Assembly: GCA_013433145.1 (NCBI GenBank)
Contig: CM024179.1
Span: 9,769,300-9,833,299, forward strand
DNA: 64,000 nt
Source of the DNA: Ascaris suum
Lineage: Eukaryota > Nematoda > Chromadorea > Rhabditida > Ascarididae
Direction: 5' to 3'
Part shown: positions 13,150-25,100 of the stretch, piece by piece
How positions within the stretch are numbered: the first letter of the stretch is position 1
Layout: each line of letters starts with the position of its first letter
Position numbers and translations under genes: made by a program
The notes under the pieces: generated by a model
What the model saw: the letters and a program-made list of their open reading frames with translations, nothing else
Told to the model about the DNA's origin: nothing
Database searches by the model: none

Positions 13150-16100
13150 TTAAGTGAAGTGCAGTCGATGCACCTTGACCGCATTATCGTTGCCTGCCGA
13201 CGCTAGCTCACAGACTCTCTTCGCGTTGCCGCCTTTGGGTGACCATTCACCAATAACCGGACGAAATCTGAATACACCCATCGTTTCATAATATCAGAAA
13301 GGGCCAAATGCTAAATTAATCTTACTCGAAAGGCTGCGTGGAAAGCAATCACTTCAAACACATTCAACGAGAACACAAAAAACTCCAAGATGTTCTGGCT
13401 TCTAAAGCATCCAAATGATATCTAAAAAGCAACCTGCATAACAACTCGTAATTCGAGACAAACGTTACCAATCTCCGTAATAATATGGATAACAAGCATA
13501 TTGAATACGCCGAAATGATCAAAGCAAAACATTTTCAAACAGTGTCTTTCAAGTGCTATAAAGTGGAGATTCCGACAATTTTCTTCTAAAAGCGAAAAGT
13601 CAGGACGCTTCCAACTGTACAGTTAAAAAACGTTGTCGAAAAGATGTTCCATAACGTACAGTTAAAAAAGATGCACAGTTGGAACTCAATTAAATGAATT
13701 GTAAAAATAAAGAGAGTACCTGAGTCGACGAACTGTCTGCGAATGTGCCAGCGAACGGTTTAAGCAGATCAAAACGGATAACTCAATATCCGCAGGATCC
13801 CAACTGACAATCTCTATTCGCCCATCTTCTAAACCGATCGCCAAAACATAACAACTGAAAAAAATGAGCAAAAATTCTATCAGCATAATACAAAACATAA
13901 ATAACATGGGAAAGAATTCTTTGCTTCCAAATAATTCAGGGCTCAGCAAACGTATACTAAAACTTTAAAAAGCTTGAAGTAAATCGAACTAAGCTCTTGT
14001 TTTAAGTAATCGCTCGCAGATCACGAAGCATACGCGCACACTCTTGCTGCAATTCAGTAAATGACATCCGGATCCAAGACTTGACCTTTTGGTCAAGTTT
14101 ATATCTCATAGGAGATCAATGCTTTCATATGCTATTAAGCAACGGTTGTCAGCTGGTCTGAATTAAAGCAAAAGTAACTTTATCATAAGAGGTTAACTAT
14201 ACTGCAATAACGTCTACACAGTTCGCTGAACTTACTCAACACCAAGGCAATATATTATATCATACGAAAAAACCATTACAAGGTATTACTATTTTAACAA
14301 ATAAGTGTTACCCATTGAGAATAAGAGCACAGAAAGCAACGGCCGTGACCGAGGCGAATCTTTTACTCTCCATAGCAAACTTCACTTCTTCTGAATGACG
14401 GCTCACGCTCCAAATTGCCAACTATAAATTTCAGCACTTCGTAACATATAACACTGAATTTATAAAACAATTAAGGCACTCTTTTTCCATGCGTAAGTTT
14501 TCAGCAACAAAGCCGCATAAAACGATAGAATGGTTGCTCGCTATTACATTTATACATTGATTTCGCTAGAAGACATAAAAAGATATATATAGCCTTATCC
14601 GAAAAATCATAGAATTTTGAGAACTCCATTGGATCGCGAAAAAATTAACAATCCTCCCTCTCTTCGCCAACTAATCTCGTGATGCCTTCAAGCACTTAAA
14701 AGAGGCGACCGTTTCGTCAAACTATGTGAATGTTAAGAAACCTGGTAACACCAAACTTAAACCTTTAAAATGCGATTAAAAAGCACAAGATGGATTGCGA
14801 AAAACAAATCAGTGAATATTCTGAAAACGAGACCTTCCTATCTCTCGCACCTGTCGCAAAATATTTGTTATCAGCGCTCCAAGAACACGACCAAATTATT
14901 CTCGAATGTACGTTACCAGACTCTGGCGATGTGCCGATTAATTTCCAATTGAATGGACCTACAAAACATTCACAGCTAAGCCGCTCGATCTAGCTCGAAA
15001 TTGTGGAGATGGATGCAAAGTTGAGAACGCTAAAGCAAACGGAGTAAATGCTATGCATTACTTCTATATAACGCTTGCTCCCTACACCAGTTAGCTAAAA
15101 TAATGCCAAAGCTTAAATCAGTTCAGAAACATTTATATTTGAATGTCCAGTGAAAGGAAAAACGGAAAGAAGACCCGATGAATGAAAGCGAGGTGAAATA
15201 CTATCTAGAATATCAGACTAGCTTCCTACAAACATTTCGCGGTAAGCGAGAACCCAGTATGCTCGTTTTCCTGCCTCTTAATGCCACTTCAGAACGCTCC
15301 CATGCGGGTTATGCAAAACGAAATAGGAATGCAAAAAAAGCAACTTTACCTTCGACAAGCTGTGAAAAAAGCGCAAACGTCCGATCTCGCGAAACAGAGA
15401 GCAGCATGGAATCATCGGGAGAGAACTCTAACTGAGTGACTGTAAGCTGATGATGAAGAAGCTCTGCATGGCGTTCCCAACGATCCGTATCCCAAAGCAT
15501 TATCGATGCATGAGCTCGCTGACTTGCCTAAAAAAAGGATAATAGGTATACATTAAACTTTATAAGTTATCAAACAACACCTTTGCAACGACTTTCTTTA
15601 AACCAATGAATCACAAAACAAATAAGAAATAACTAATGAAAAAGCGGAGTTAAAAGTATAGGCGAAGTCTGAAGTATAAATAAATGCGAAGACAGAGAAA
15701 TACAGGCAAAGGTAAACAACAACAAAAATAGTGGGAAGATAAATTATTGATAAATAATTGGTAAGTTCAAAGCAGAAGTTATTTATGCGCAAAGTATGCG
15801 TAAAAAGGAAAAGAATACCAAAAACTTTAAGAAAGCGAAACAACAACGGAAAAGAAATATAGGTGGCAAAACATTGTGGCGCAGCATACGAAAATGAAAT
15901 GCCTTAAAGATAGTGAAAGTCAACAAGATAATTACAGCAAGACACTCAATTTGAATCTCCGAAGCGTTGTGCGATGATTGAGCGGATACAAATTGCACGG
16001 CAAATTTTTTCGTGAAACTAAAGGAAAACAGAAATGGGAGAAATATAGAATGCAGAAGTACTACAGAAAAAGGAGTCTGAAAGGAATAAAACAAATGAAA

Positions 16101-19100
16101 GAAATATGAGAGAAACGAGATAAACATAAATGTATATAAATACGGACATAAGATCAAGAACTGGAAGTAACACGTGAAGCAACCAACTCTGCACGCTGTC
16201 GCAATAACAGCTCCCGTATGGTTAACAGCAACCGAAAATACTTCGAATCCATGACCGTATAGTTTATGTATTTCGGGCCATAGAGTATTCTGCATCAGAT
16301 GGTCTTCAGTAGGTAATTCTGTAAAATATGGCTTCATTTAGTTATAGCTATCGTGATGCACACTTTATTGAAAATAAGTTAATTTGAAAATGCTTGACAA
16401 TTTTAAAAGGCATGTGACGTAATAACTAAAATCATTAGTAAAAGAGAACATCTTACGTTCGTACTCAATACGTCACAGACATTTGCCCTTTAGAGCAAAA
16501 GATTTCAGCTTCAGTGTCATAGAAATGATTTATGGAAATAATCGACAAAAATTAGAAGCCGTGAACTACTAAACTCCATAATTAAACAGTCTAAATGTTA
16601 CCTGGAATCAAAATTAGCCAAACACCATCACAGCACATAACGACTATCTGACAGAAAAAATATGTGTAAGCATATAATGTCGAGGGTGACGAATAAAGTA
16701 ATAACTGGTTTCGAAACCCAAAACGATATCACTAGAAATGCAAATCAATGAATGAACGTTGGCAGTTGCCTTAATTCATAAAAAAGGGGGAATTAACACA
16801 AACCTTCAAGAACGACAGGATACGCTACCAATGAGGCAAGTTCATCTGCTGTTCCGCCTAGGCCAAACACCAAACCAGGATCCTCACCGATCTCCTTGTT
16901 TGATAATCCAAGGGCTGGCACCGATGCACCTTGCTCAGTCAACATCACGGTGTCAGGAAAGAGCTAGTAATATCTTAGCTTTTTATCAACACCGAACATG
17001 CAAATTAATCCAGGGACTAACGAAAACGAATCTTTTGATTTCGAAGTCCACTCCATCCAAATCTTCTATACCCGTTCAAATTACCACATCAGTAATTCTA
17101 CGAAGCACCGATTTTACGAACCCAGATATAAAATCGACTTCCTTATTTCTGTGGAAGGGTTTAAAGATAATCATCAAGGTAAGAGGTCTTGACGACTGAT
17201 CAAAAATGTTTTCAATTAAAACAAAAACAAAATCATCAACCAAATACACAAGGCCATCGTCTCTTACTTAGTAAGCAAGGTTACCTCCTCTCACTCAGTA
17301 ATCAAGCCTACAATTTTACCCAATGTTCCTTGACCCACCGCTTTAAAGGGAAATGCTCTAATATTATTTGGACAAGCAGGAAAGCGCGCCAGAGAAACTA
17401 GCATAATATGCGCTTAGGCAAAATTATTCATTAGACGAACTAGTTAAACTGCGTTAGAAGAAAACCATCAAACATAAATTGCAAATAAACATTAAAACGC
17501 GCATCACACGCATTTTCAATGACCCGACCATCTGCAAAAACTTTCGGTAGACAATTCATCCATTCCACCCAACCGTTCGAAATGCATGCAAATTTTCCGG
17601 GTCATCCAAGTGCCAATAACGATCTAAAACCCTCCTCGCTCGAAATTAACTTCAAGACCAGTAAGCAGGCTCAGTTCGCGATGAACGTTGCTCCAGATGC
17701 AATGGCTCCTGAGAGGAAATGCCCAAACGGAAAAACAGATATCTGGCTCACAGCGACCCAATTTGCTGTTAGATCTTCGATTTCACCACGGCGCAAAAGC
17801 GATACGCATTCAATACGTACTCTGAGCATACAGTTTTGATCAAATTTTGTTTTTAATGCACGCTAGGTATACTAAATGGATTTCCAGCTTGCAAATATTC
17901 TCAATCTTTGGACCAGTTCACCAGGACATAATCTATCACAGGCCAACAAGCATCTCTACATGCCCAAATATGCCGACATCACAACAGGCTCAGTAATGAC
18001 GCCCTTACAATGTGCCCAGACAGGTCGGCACCACACGGTTTACCAAGCAAATTCGTATGATGTCATCATCTTATCAAACAAAAAAAAAAAACAAAAGACT
18101 GCTCCTGAGAATTTCACCATTTCTGGACAGTATAAATCAAAAATATGCGCGAAAAATATAAAAGCAAAAATCTACTAATAAAGAGAATACTGAATGCATT
18201 ACCTGTTCATATTCACAAGCGGAGATGTTGGCAAGGCTGCGCGCAAAAGTTTTCGGTGCACGAAATGCACGCAAAATTTTTTCTTCAGCCCCAGAGACAA
18301 AACAACTTCTAAAATATTGAATTCTTTAGGAATTCAAGAAAATTCGACATAAAGAAAGAAAACATCAAGCGTGTTGGATTATAATTGGAAATCTGTCTGT
18401 TGGATTACAATCAACAAAAGATTGAGTCTTTCGCAAAATTTGTTCTAAAAAGACTTTTGAACACTATAATTCACTTGTTCGCAAAAAAAAAAAGCAACTA
18501 AAAATATTAGCGCCACGTTTTCAATTCTTCAAAAACATTTAGGGTCAGATGCCTTAGGCTTAATCCAAGGCTTAGACTTAGGTTTGGCCTTGAGCTTAGG
18601 CTTATCATGGCCCTTAAACATGGGCTTGACCTTATGCATAGGCTTATAAGCTCAAGGCCAAATCTAAGCCTTAGCGTAAGGTCAAATCTGGGCTAAGCCA
18701 AGCCTGAGGCCAGATCTAGGTACAAGCCTGATTCCAGGCCAAAGCCTAAGGCAACCCCATGTTTAATTCCAAATCTAAGCCTAGATCTAAGGGCAAATCT
18801 CAGCCCTTAGATCTAGGCCTAACCTTAAGGCCAAATCTAATAAGCCTAACCTTAAGGCCAAATCCAGGCCCAAGTCTAAGGTCAAGCCTATTTAAATAAT
18901 ATTGGCCTTAAACTTGAGCTTCGCCACAGGCTCGGGCCTAGATTTGGCCATGGTCTTAGATTTGCCCACGGACTTAGGCTTATTTTTGGCCTTAGCCTTG
19001 GGCTTAGACCTGACCTTAGGCTAAGGCTTATATTTGGTCCTAAGCTTAGGCTTATTATTGGACTTAAGTTTGGGTATGGCCCCAGGCTTCGGCTAAAATT

Positions 19101-22100
19101 TGGAGCTAGGTTTAGGCTTACATTTGGCCTTGAACCTATTCTTGGCCACAGGCTAAGGCTAAGATTTGGTCTTAGATTTAGGCTTGCGTTTAGTTTTAGG
19201 CCTATTCCTGTCCACTGGCTCAGGTTCAGATTTGGCCTTAGGCTTATTGGCCTCAGCGTTGGGCTGAGACTTGGCCTTAAGCTTAGGCTTAAATTTGGCC
19301 TTAGCGTTGCGCAAAGACTTGGCCTTAAGCCTAGGCTTGGCCATAGGATTAGACAAACATTTGGCCTTAGATTTAGGCTTAGGTTTGGCTTAGATTTGGG
19401 CTCAGATTTGGCCTTAGGCCTGTACTTGGTAATAGGCTTAGGCTGTGATTTGGCCTCAGATCTAGGCTTATATTTGGCCTTAGCGTTGCGCCCAGACTTG
19501 GCCCTAAGCCTAGGCTTGGCCATAGGATTAGACAAACATTTGGCCCTAGATTTAAGCTTACATTTGGCCTTAGGCTTATTCCTGGCCTTAGCGTTGCGCC
19601 CAGACTTGGCCTAAGCCTAGGCTTGGCCATAGGATTAGACAAACATTTGGACTTAGATTTAGGCTTATATTTGGCCTAAGGCCTATTCTTGGTCATAGCG
19701 TTGCGCCCAGACTTGGCCTTAAGCTTAGGCTTATATTTGGCCTTAGCGTTGCGCCCAGACTTGACCTTAAGCCTAGGCTTGGCCATACGATTAGACAAAC
19801 ATTTGGACTTAGATTTAGGCTTATATTTGGCCTAAGGCCTATTCTTGGTCATAGCGTTGCGCCCAGACTTGGCCTTAAGCTTAGGCTTATATTTGGCCTT
19901 AGCGTTGCGGCCAGACTTGGCCTTAGGCGTAGGCTTATATTTGGCCTTAGCGTTGCGCCCAGACTTGACCTTAAGCCTAAGCTTGGCCATAGGATTAGAC
20001 AAACATTTGGCCTTAGATTTAGGCTCACATTTGGCCTTAGGCTTATTCTTGGCCTTAGCGTTGCGCCCAGACTTCGCATTAAGCCTAGGCTTGGCCATAG
20101 GATTAGACAAACATTTGGCCTTAGATTTAGGCTTACATTTGGCCTTAGGCTAATTCTTGGCCTTAGCGCTGCGCCTAGACTTGGCCTTAAGCTTAGGCTT
20201 ATATTTGGCCTTAGCGTTGCGCCCAGACTTGGCCATAGGATTAGACAAACATTTGGCCTTAGATTTAGGCTTATATTTGGCCTAAGACCTATTCTTGGTC
20301 ATAGGCTTAGGCTATGATTTGGCCTTAGATATAGGCTTAGATTTGGCCATCGGCTTATTCTTGGCCTTAAGATTAGGCATACTATTGGCCTTAAGGTTAG
20401 GCTTGGCTTTAGATTTAGGCTTAGATTTGGCCTTAGATTTAGGCTTACATTTGGCCTTAGGCTTATTCTTGGCCTTAGCGTTGCGCCCAGATTTGGCCTT
20501 AAGCTTAGGCTTATATTTGGCGTTAGCGTTGCGCCCAGACTTGGCCTTAAGCCTAGGCTTGGCCATAGGATTAGACAAACATTTGGCCTTAGATTTAGGC
20601 TTACATTTGGCCTTAGGCTAATTCTTGGCCTTAGCGCTGCGCCTAGACTTGGCCTTAAGCTTAGGCTTATATTTGGCCTTAGCGTTGCGCCCAGACTTGG
20701 CCATAGGACTAGACAAACATTTGGCCTTAGATTTAGGCTTATATTTGGCCTAAGGCCTATTCTTGGTCATAGGCTTAGGCTATGATTTGGCCTTAGATAT
20801 AGGCTTAGATTTGGCCATCGGCTTATTCTTGGCCTTAAGATTAGGCATACTATTGGCCTTAAGGTTAGGCTTGGCTTTAGATTTAGGCTTAGATTTAGGC
20901 TTCCATTTGGCCTTAGGCTTATTCTTGGCCTTAGCGTTGCGCCCAGACTTGGCCTTAAGCTTAGGCTTATATTTGGCCTTAGCGTTGCGCCCAGACTTGG
21001 CCATAGGATTAGACAAACATTTGGCCTTAGATTTAGGCTTATATTTGGCCTAAGGCCTATTCTTGGTCATAGGCTAAGGCTATGATTTGGCCTTAGATTT
21101 AGGCTTACATTTGGCCTTAGGCTTATTCTTGGCCTTAGCGTTGCGCCCACACTTGGCCTTAAGCTTAGGCTTATATTTGGCCTTACCGTTGCGCCCAGAC
21201 CTGGCCTTAAGCCTAGGCTTGGCCATAGGATTAGACAAACATTTGGCCTTAGATTTAGGCTTACATTTGGCCTTAGGCTAATTCTTGGCCTTAGCGCTGC
21301 GCCTAGACTTGGCCTTAAGCTTAGGCTTATATTTGGCCTTAGCGTTGCGCCCAGACTTGGCCATATGATTAGACAAACATTTGGCCTTAGATTTAGGCTT
21401 ATATTTGGCCTAAGACCTATTCTTGGTCATAGGCTTAGGCTATGATTTGGCCTTAGATATAGGCTTACATTTGGCCTTAGGCTTATTCTTGGCCTTAGCG
21501 TTGCGCCCAGATTTGGCCTTAAGCTTAGGCTTATATTTGGCCTTAGCGTTGCGCCCAGACTTGGCCTTAAGCCTAGGCTTGGCCATAGGATTAGACAAAC
21601 ATTTGGCCTTAGATTTAGGCTTACATTTGGCCTTAGGCTTATTCTTGGCCTTAGCGCTGCGCCTAGACTTGGCCTTAAGCTTAGGCTTATATTTGGCCTT
21701 AGCGTTGCGCCCAGACTTGGCCATAGGATTAGACAAACATTTGGCCTTAGATTTAGGCTTATATTTGGCCTAAGGCCTATTCTTGGTCATAGGCTTAGGC
21801 TATGATTTGGCCTTAGATATAGGCTTAGATTTGGCCATCGGCTTATTCTTGGCTTAAGATTAGGCATACTATTGGCCTTAAGGTTAGGCTTGGCTTTAGA
21901 TTTAGGCTTAGATTTGGCCTTAGATTTAGGCTTACATTTGGCCTTAGGTTTATTCTTGGCCATGGGGTTAGGCTATGATTTGGCCTTAGGCTTATATTTG
22001 GCCTTAGCGTTGCGCCCAGACTTGGCCTTAAGCTTAGGCTTATATTTGGCCTTAGCGTTGCGCCCAGACTTGGCCTTAAGCTTAGGCTTATATTTGGCCT

Positions 22101-25100
22101 TAGCGTTGCGCCAGACTTGGCCTTAAGCTTAGGCTTATATTTGGCCTTAGCGTTGCGCCCAGACTTGGCCATAAGCTTAGGCTTATATTTGGCCTTAGCG
22201 TTGCGCCCAGACATGGCCATAGGATCAGACAAACATTTGGCCTTAGATTTAGGCTTATATTTGGCCTAAGGCCTATTCTTGGTTAGGCTTAGGCTATGAT
22301 TTGGCCTTAGATATAGGCTTAGATTTGGCCATCGGCTTATTCTTGGCCTTAAGATTAGGCATACTATTGGCCTTAAGGTTAGGCTTGGCTTAGATTTAGG
22401 CTTAGATTTGGCCTTAGGCTTAGGCCTTAGCGTTGCGCCCAGATTTGGCCTTAAGCTTAGGCTTATATTTGGCCTTAGCGTTGCGCCCAGACTTGGCCTT
22501 AAGCCTAGGCTTGGCCATAGGATTAGACAAACATTTGGCCTTAGATTTAGGCTTACATTTGGCCTTAGGCTAATTCTTGGCCTTAGCGCTGCGCCCAGAC
22601 TTGGCCATAGATTAGACAAACATTTGGCCTTAGATTTGGGCTTATATTTGGCCTAAGGCCTATTCTTGGTCATAGGCTTAGGCTATGATTTGGCCTTAGA
22701 TATAGGCTTAGATTTGGCCATCGGCTTATTCTTGGCCTTAAGATTAGGCATACTATTGGCCTTAAGGTTAGGCTTGGCTTTAGATTTAGGCTTAGATTTA
22801 GGCTTCCATTTGGCCTTAGGCTTATATTTGGCCTTAGGCTTATTCTTGGCCTTAGCGTTGCGCCCAGATTTGGCCTTAAGCTTAGGCTTATATTTGGCCT
22901 TAGCGTTGCGCCCAGACTTGGCCTTAAGCCTAGGCTTGGCCATAGGATTAGACAAACATTTGGCCATAGATTTAGGCTTACATTTGGGCTTAGGCTAATT
23001 CTTGGCCTTAGCGCTGCGCCTAGACTTGGCCTTAAGCTTAGGCTTATATTTGGCCTTAGCGTTGCGCCCAGACTTGGCCATAGGATTAGACAAACATTTG
23101 GCCTTAGATTTAGGCTTATATTTGGCCTAAGGCCTATTCTTGGTCATAGGCTTAGGCTATGATTTGGCCTTAGATATAGGCTTAGATTTGGCCATCGGCT
23201 TATTCTTGGCCTTAAGATTAGGCATACTATTGGCCTTAAGGTTAGGCTTGGCTTTAGATTTAGGCTTAGATTTGGCCTTAGATTTAGGCTTACATTTGGC
23301 CTTAGGTTTATTCTTGGCCATGGGGTTAGGCTGTGATTTGGCCTTAGGCTTATATTTGGCCTTAGCGTTGCGCCCAGACTTGGCCTTAAGCCTAGGCTTG
23401 GCCATAGATTAGACAAACATTTGGCCTTAGATTTAGGCTTGCATTTGGCCTTAGGCTTATTCTTGGCCTTAGCGTTGCGCCCAGACTTGGCCTTAAGCTT
23501 AGGCTTATATTTGGCCTTAGCGTTGCGCCCAGACTTGGCCTCAAGCTTAGGCTTATATTTGGCCTTCGGCTTATTCTTGGCCTAAAGCTTAGGCCTAGAT
23601 TTAGCCTTAGCTTAGTTTGGCCCAGATTTGGTCTTAGGCTTAGTGTTGGCCTTAGGATTAAGCCTAGATTTGGCCCTAAGTTTAGGCTTGTTATTGGCCT
23701 GAAACATAGGCTTGGGCTAAGATTTGGCCTCATACTTAGGCCTAGATTCAGCCTTGGGCTTATTCTTGGCCTTAGCGTTGGGCTGACTTGGCCTTAGGCT
23801 TAGGCTTAGATTTGGCCTCAGGCTTAGTGTTGGTCTTCGGCTTGGGCTTAGAGTTGGCGCTAAGCTCAGGCTTATTCTTGGCCACAGGCTTAGATTTGGC
23901 CTTGAGCTTAGGCTCATTATTGACCTTAAACTTAGGCTCGGTTCTTAGCTCATGCTTAGATTTGGCCTCAGGGTTAGGCTTCGCCTTAGGCCCAGGATTA
24001 GGCTTGGCCTTAAGTTTAGGCTTAGTGGGGCGAATCACAGGATACGTTGTGAAGGCAGAATCTTCTAGACGCATTAGCAAACCGTATGCAACCGCTAATG
24101 TACTGTCCACCTGAATGCAGCCCTTAGAAACAACACCGACGGCGCTGAACGAGAAGCTATTCATGTAAGATTAGCCCAGGCTTTTCCTTTTTGCTTGGGC
24201 TTAGGTCTTTTTATTCTTGGGGTTGGGCATAGGCTTAGGACTTTAGGTTAGGCTTAGGGTTGCGTAGGCTTAGACTGAGGCCTTAGGTTTAGGCTTGGTG
24301 ATTAGGCTGATTCTGAGAGTTAGAGCTTAGTTCTTAGGCTTAGGGACGGTTTAACTAAGTTTTCATTCAATGGGCCCTTACATGGACTTCGCCAAAGAAG
24401 ACAAAACAAGCAAATCTGCCTGAACGAACTGAATGGGAAATATAACGACATGATACGCTGAGAACTTTCTAAGAAGCACAATATGTTCATTGCTGAGTGA
24501 ACATAAGAAGCTCACAGCATTAAAAGGAAACACTGGCGCTTAGAGCTTTTATCACTTGATGTTCCAATGAGATATTTGAAAAGATAAACTTGGTGAACTG
24601 CAGACATCGCTTGTGAGCATCGAATCTCATCGCAATGAGTCGCCGAAAAAATTTCACCTTTATTCAAATTTTTTAAGGAAATTCTTTGAAAAACCCATAG
24701 TTGCTGCTTGCTGATGCAAAGTGTTTCCACTAATGTCTGTAATGTTTTCTCCCTCCCAGATTATGAGAGCGTCGAATGATTGAGGTTTTATATGAGATAT
24801 AAAGATATATTGTTAATATTTACGAACAAAGGTAATAAAAATGACATCTCTAACTCTTTAAATCTCTGAAGTTTGATGGATAATTTGATTCATTCTGAAG
24901 TAGGAGGAATATAATATGATGTCAAATAATGCCAGGCCATAAATTTAAATTGGTAAGTGAAAAAAATATTGATTAACATCGGCAGCAATTACTATATCAC
25001 TTAGAGGAAATAAAATGTTATTATAACTTGTAAAAATGAGGAATTACTGCCATAAACGATAACTGCTTCGTAACCAGTGAGTGTTGCGTCATATTAGGGA

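Noticed and set aside
14770..14993. Plus-strand ORF with ordinary composition
   Set aside because: It is the complement of elp2 exon 16, identified by [11 protein letters not shown] on the minus strand.
16759..17199. 146-codon plus-strand ORF
   Set aside because: It is a shadow of elp2 exon 13, which encodes [12 protein letters not shown] on the other strand.
19845..23412. Long plus-strand ORFs of LALGLDLA type that look like membrane proteins
   Set aside because: They are translations of the TTAGGC-derived array, occur in several frames on both strands, and lie inside an elp2 intron.
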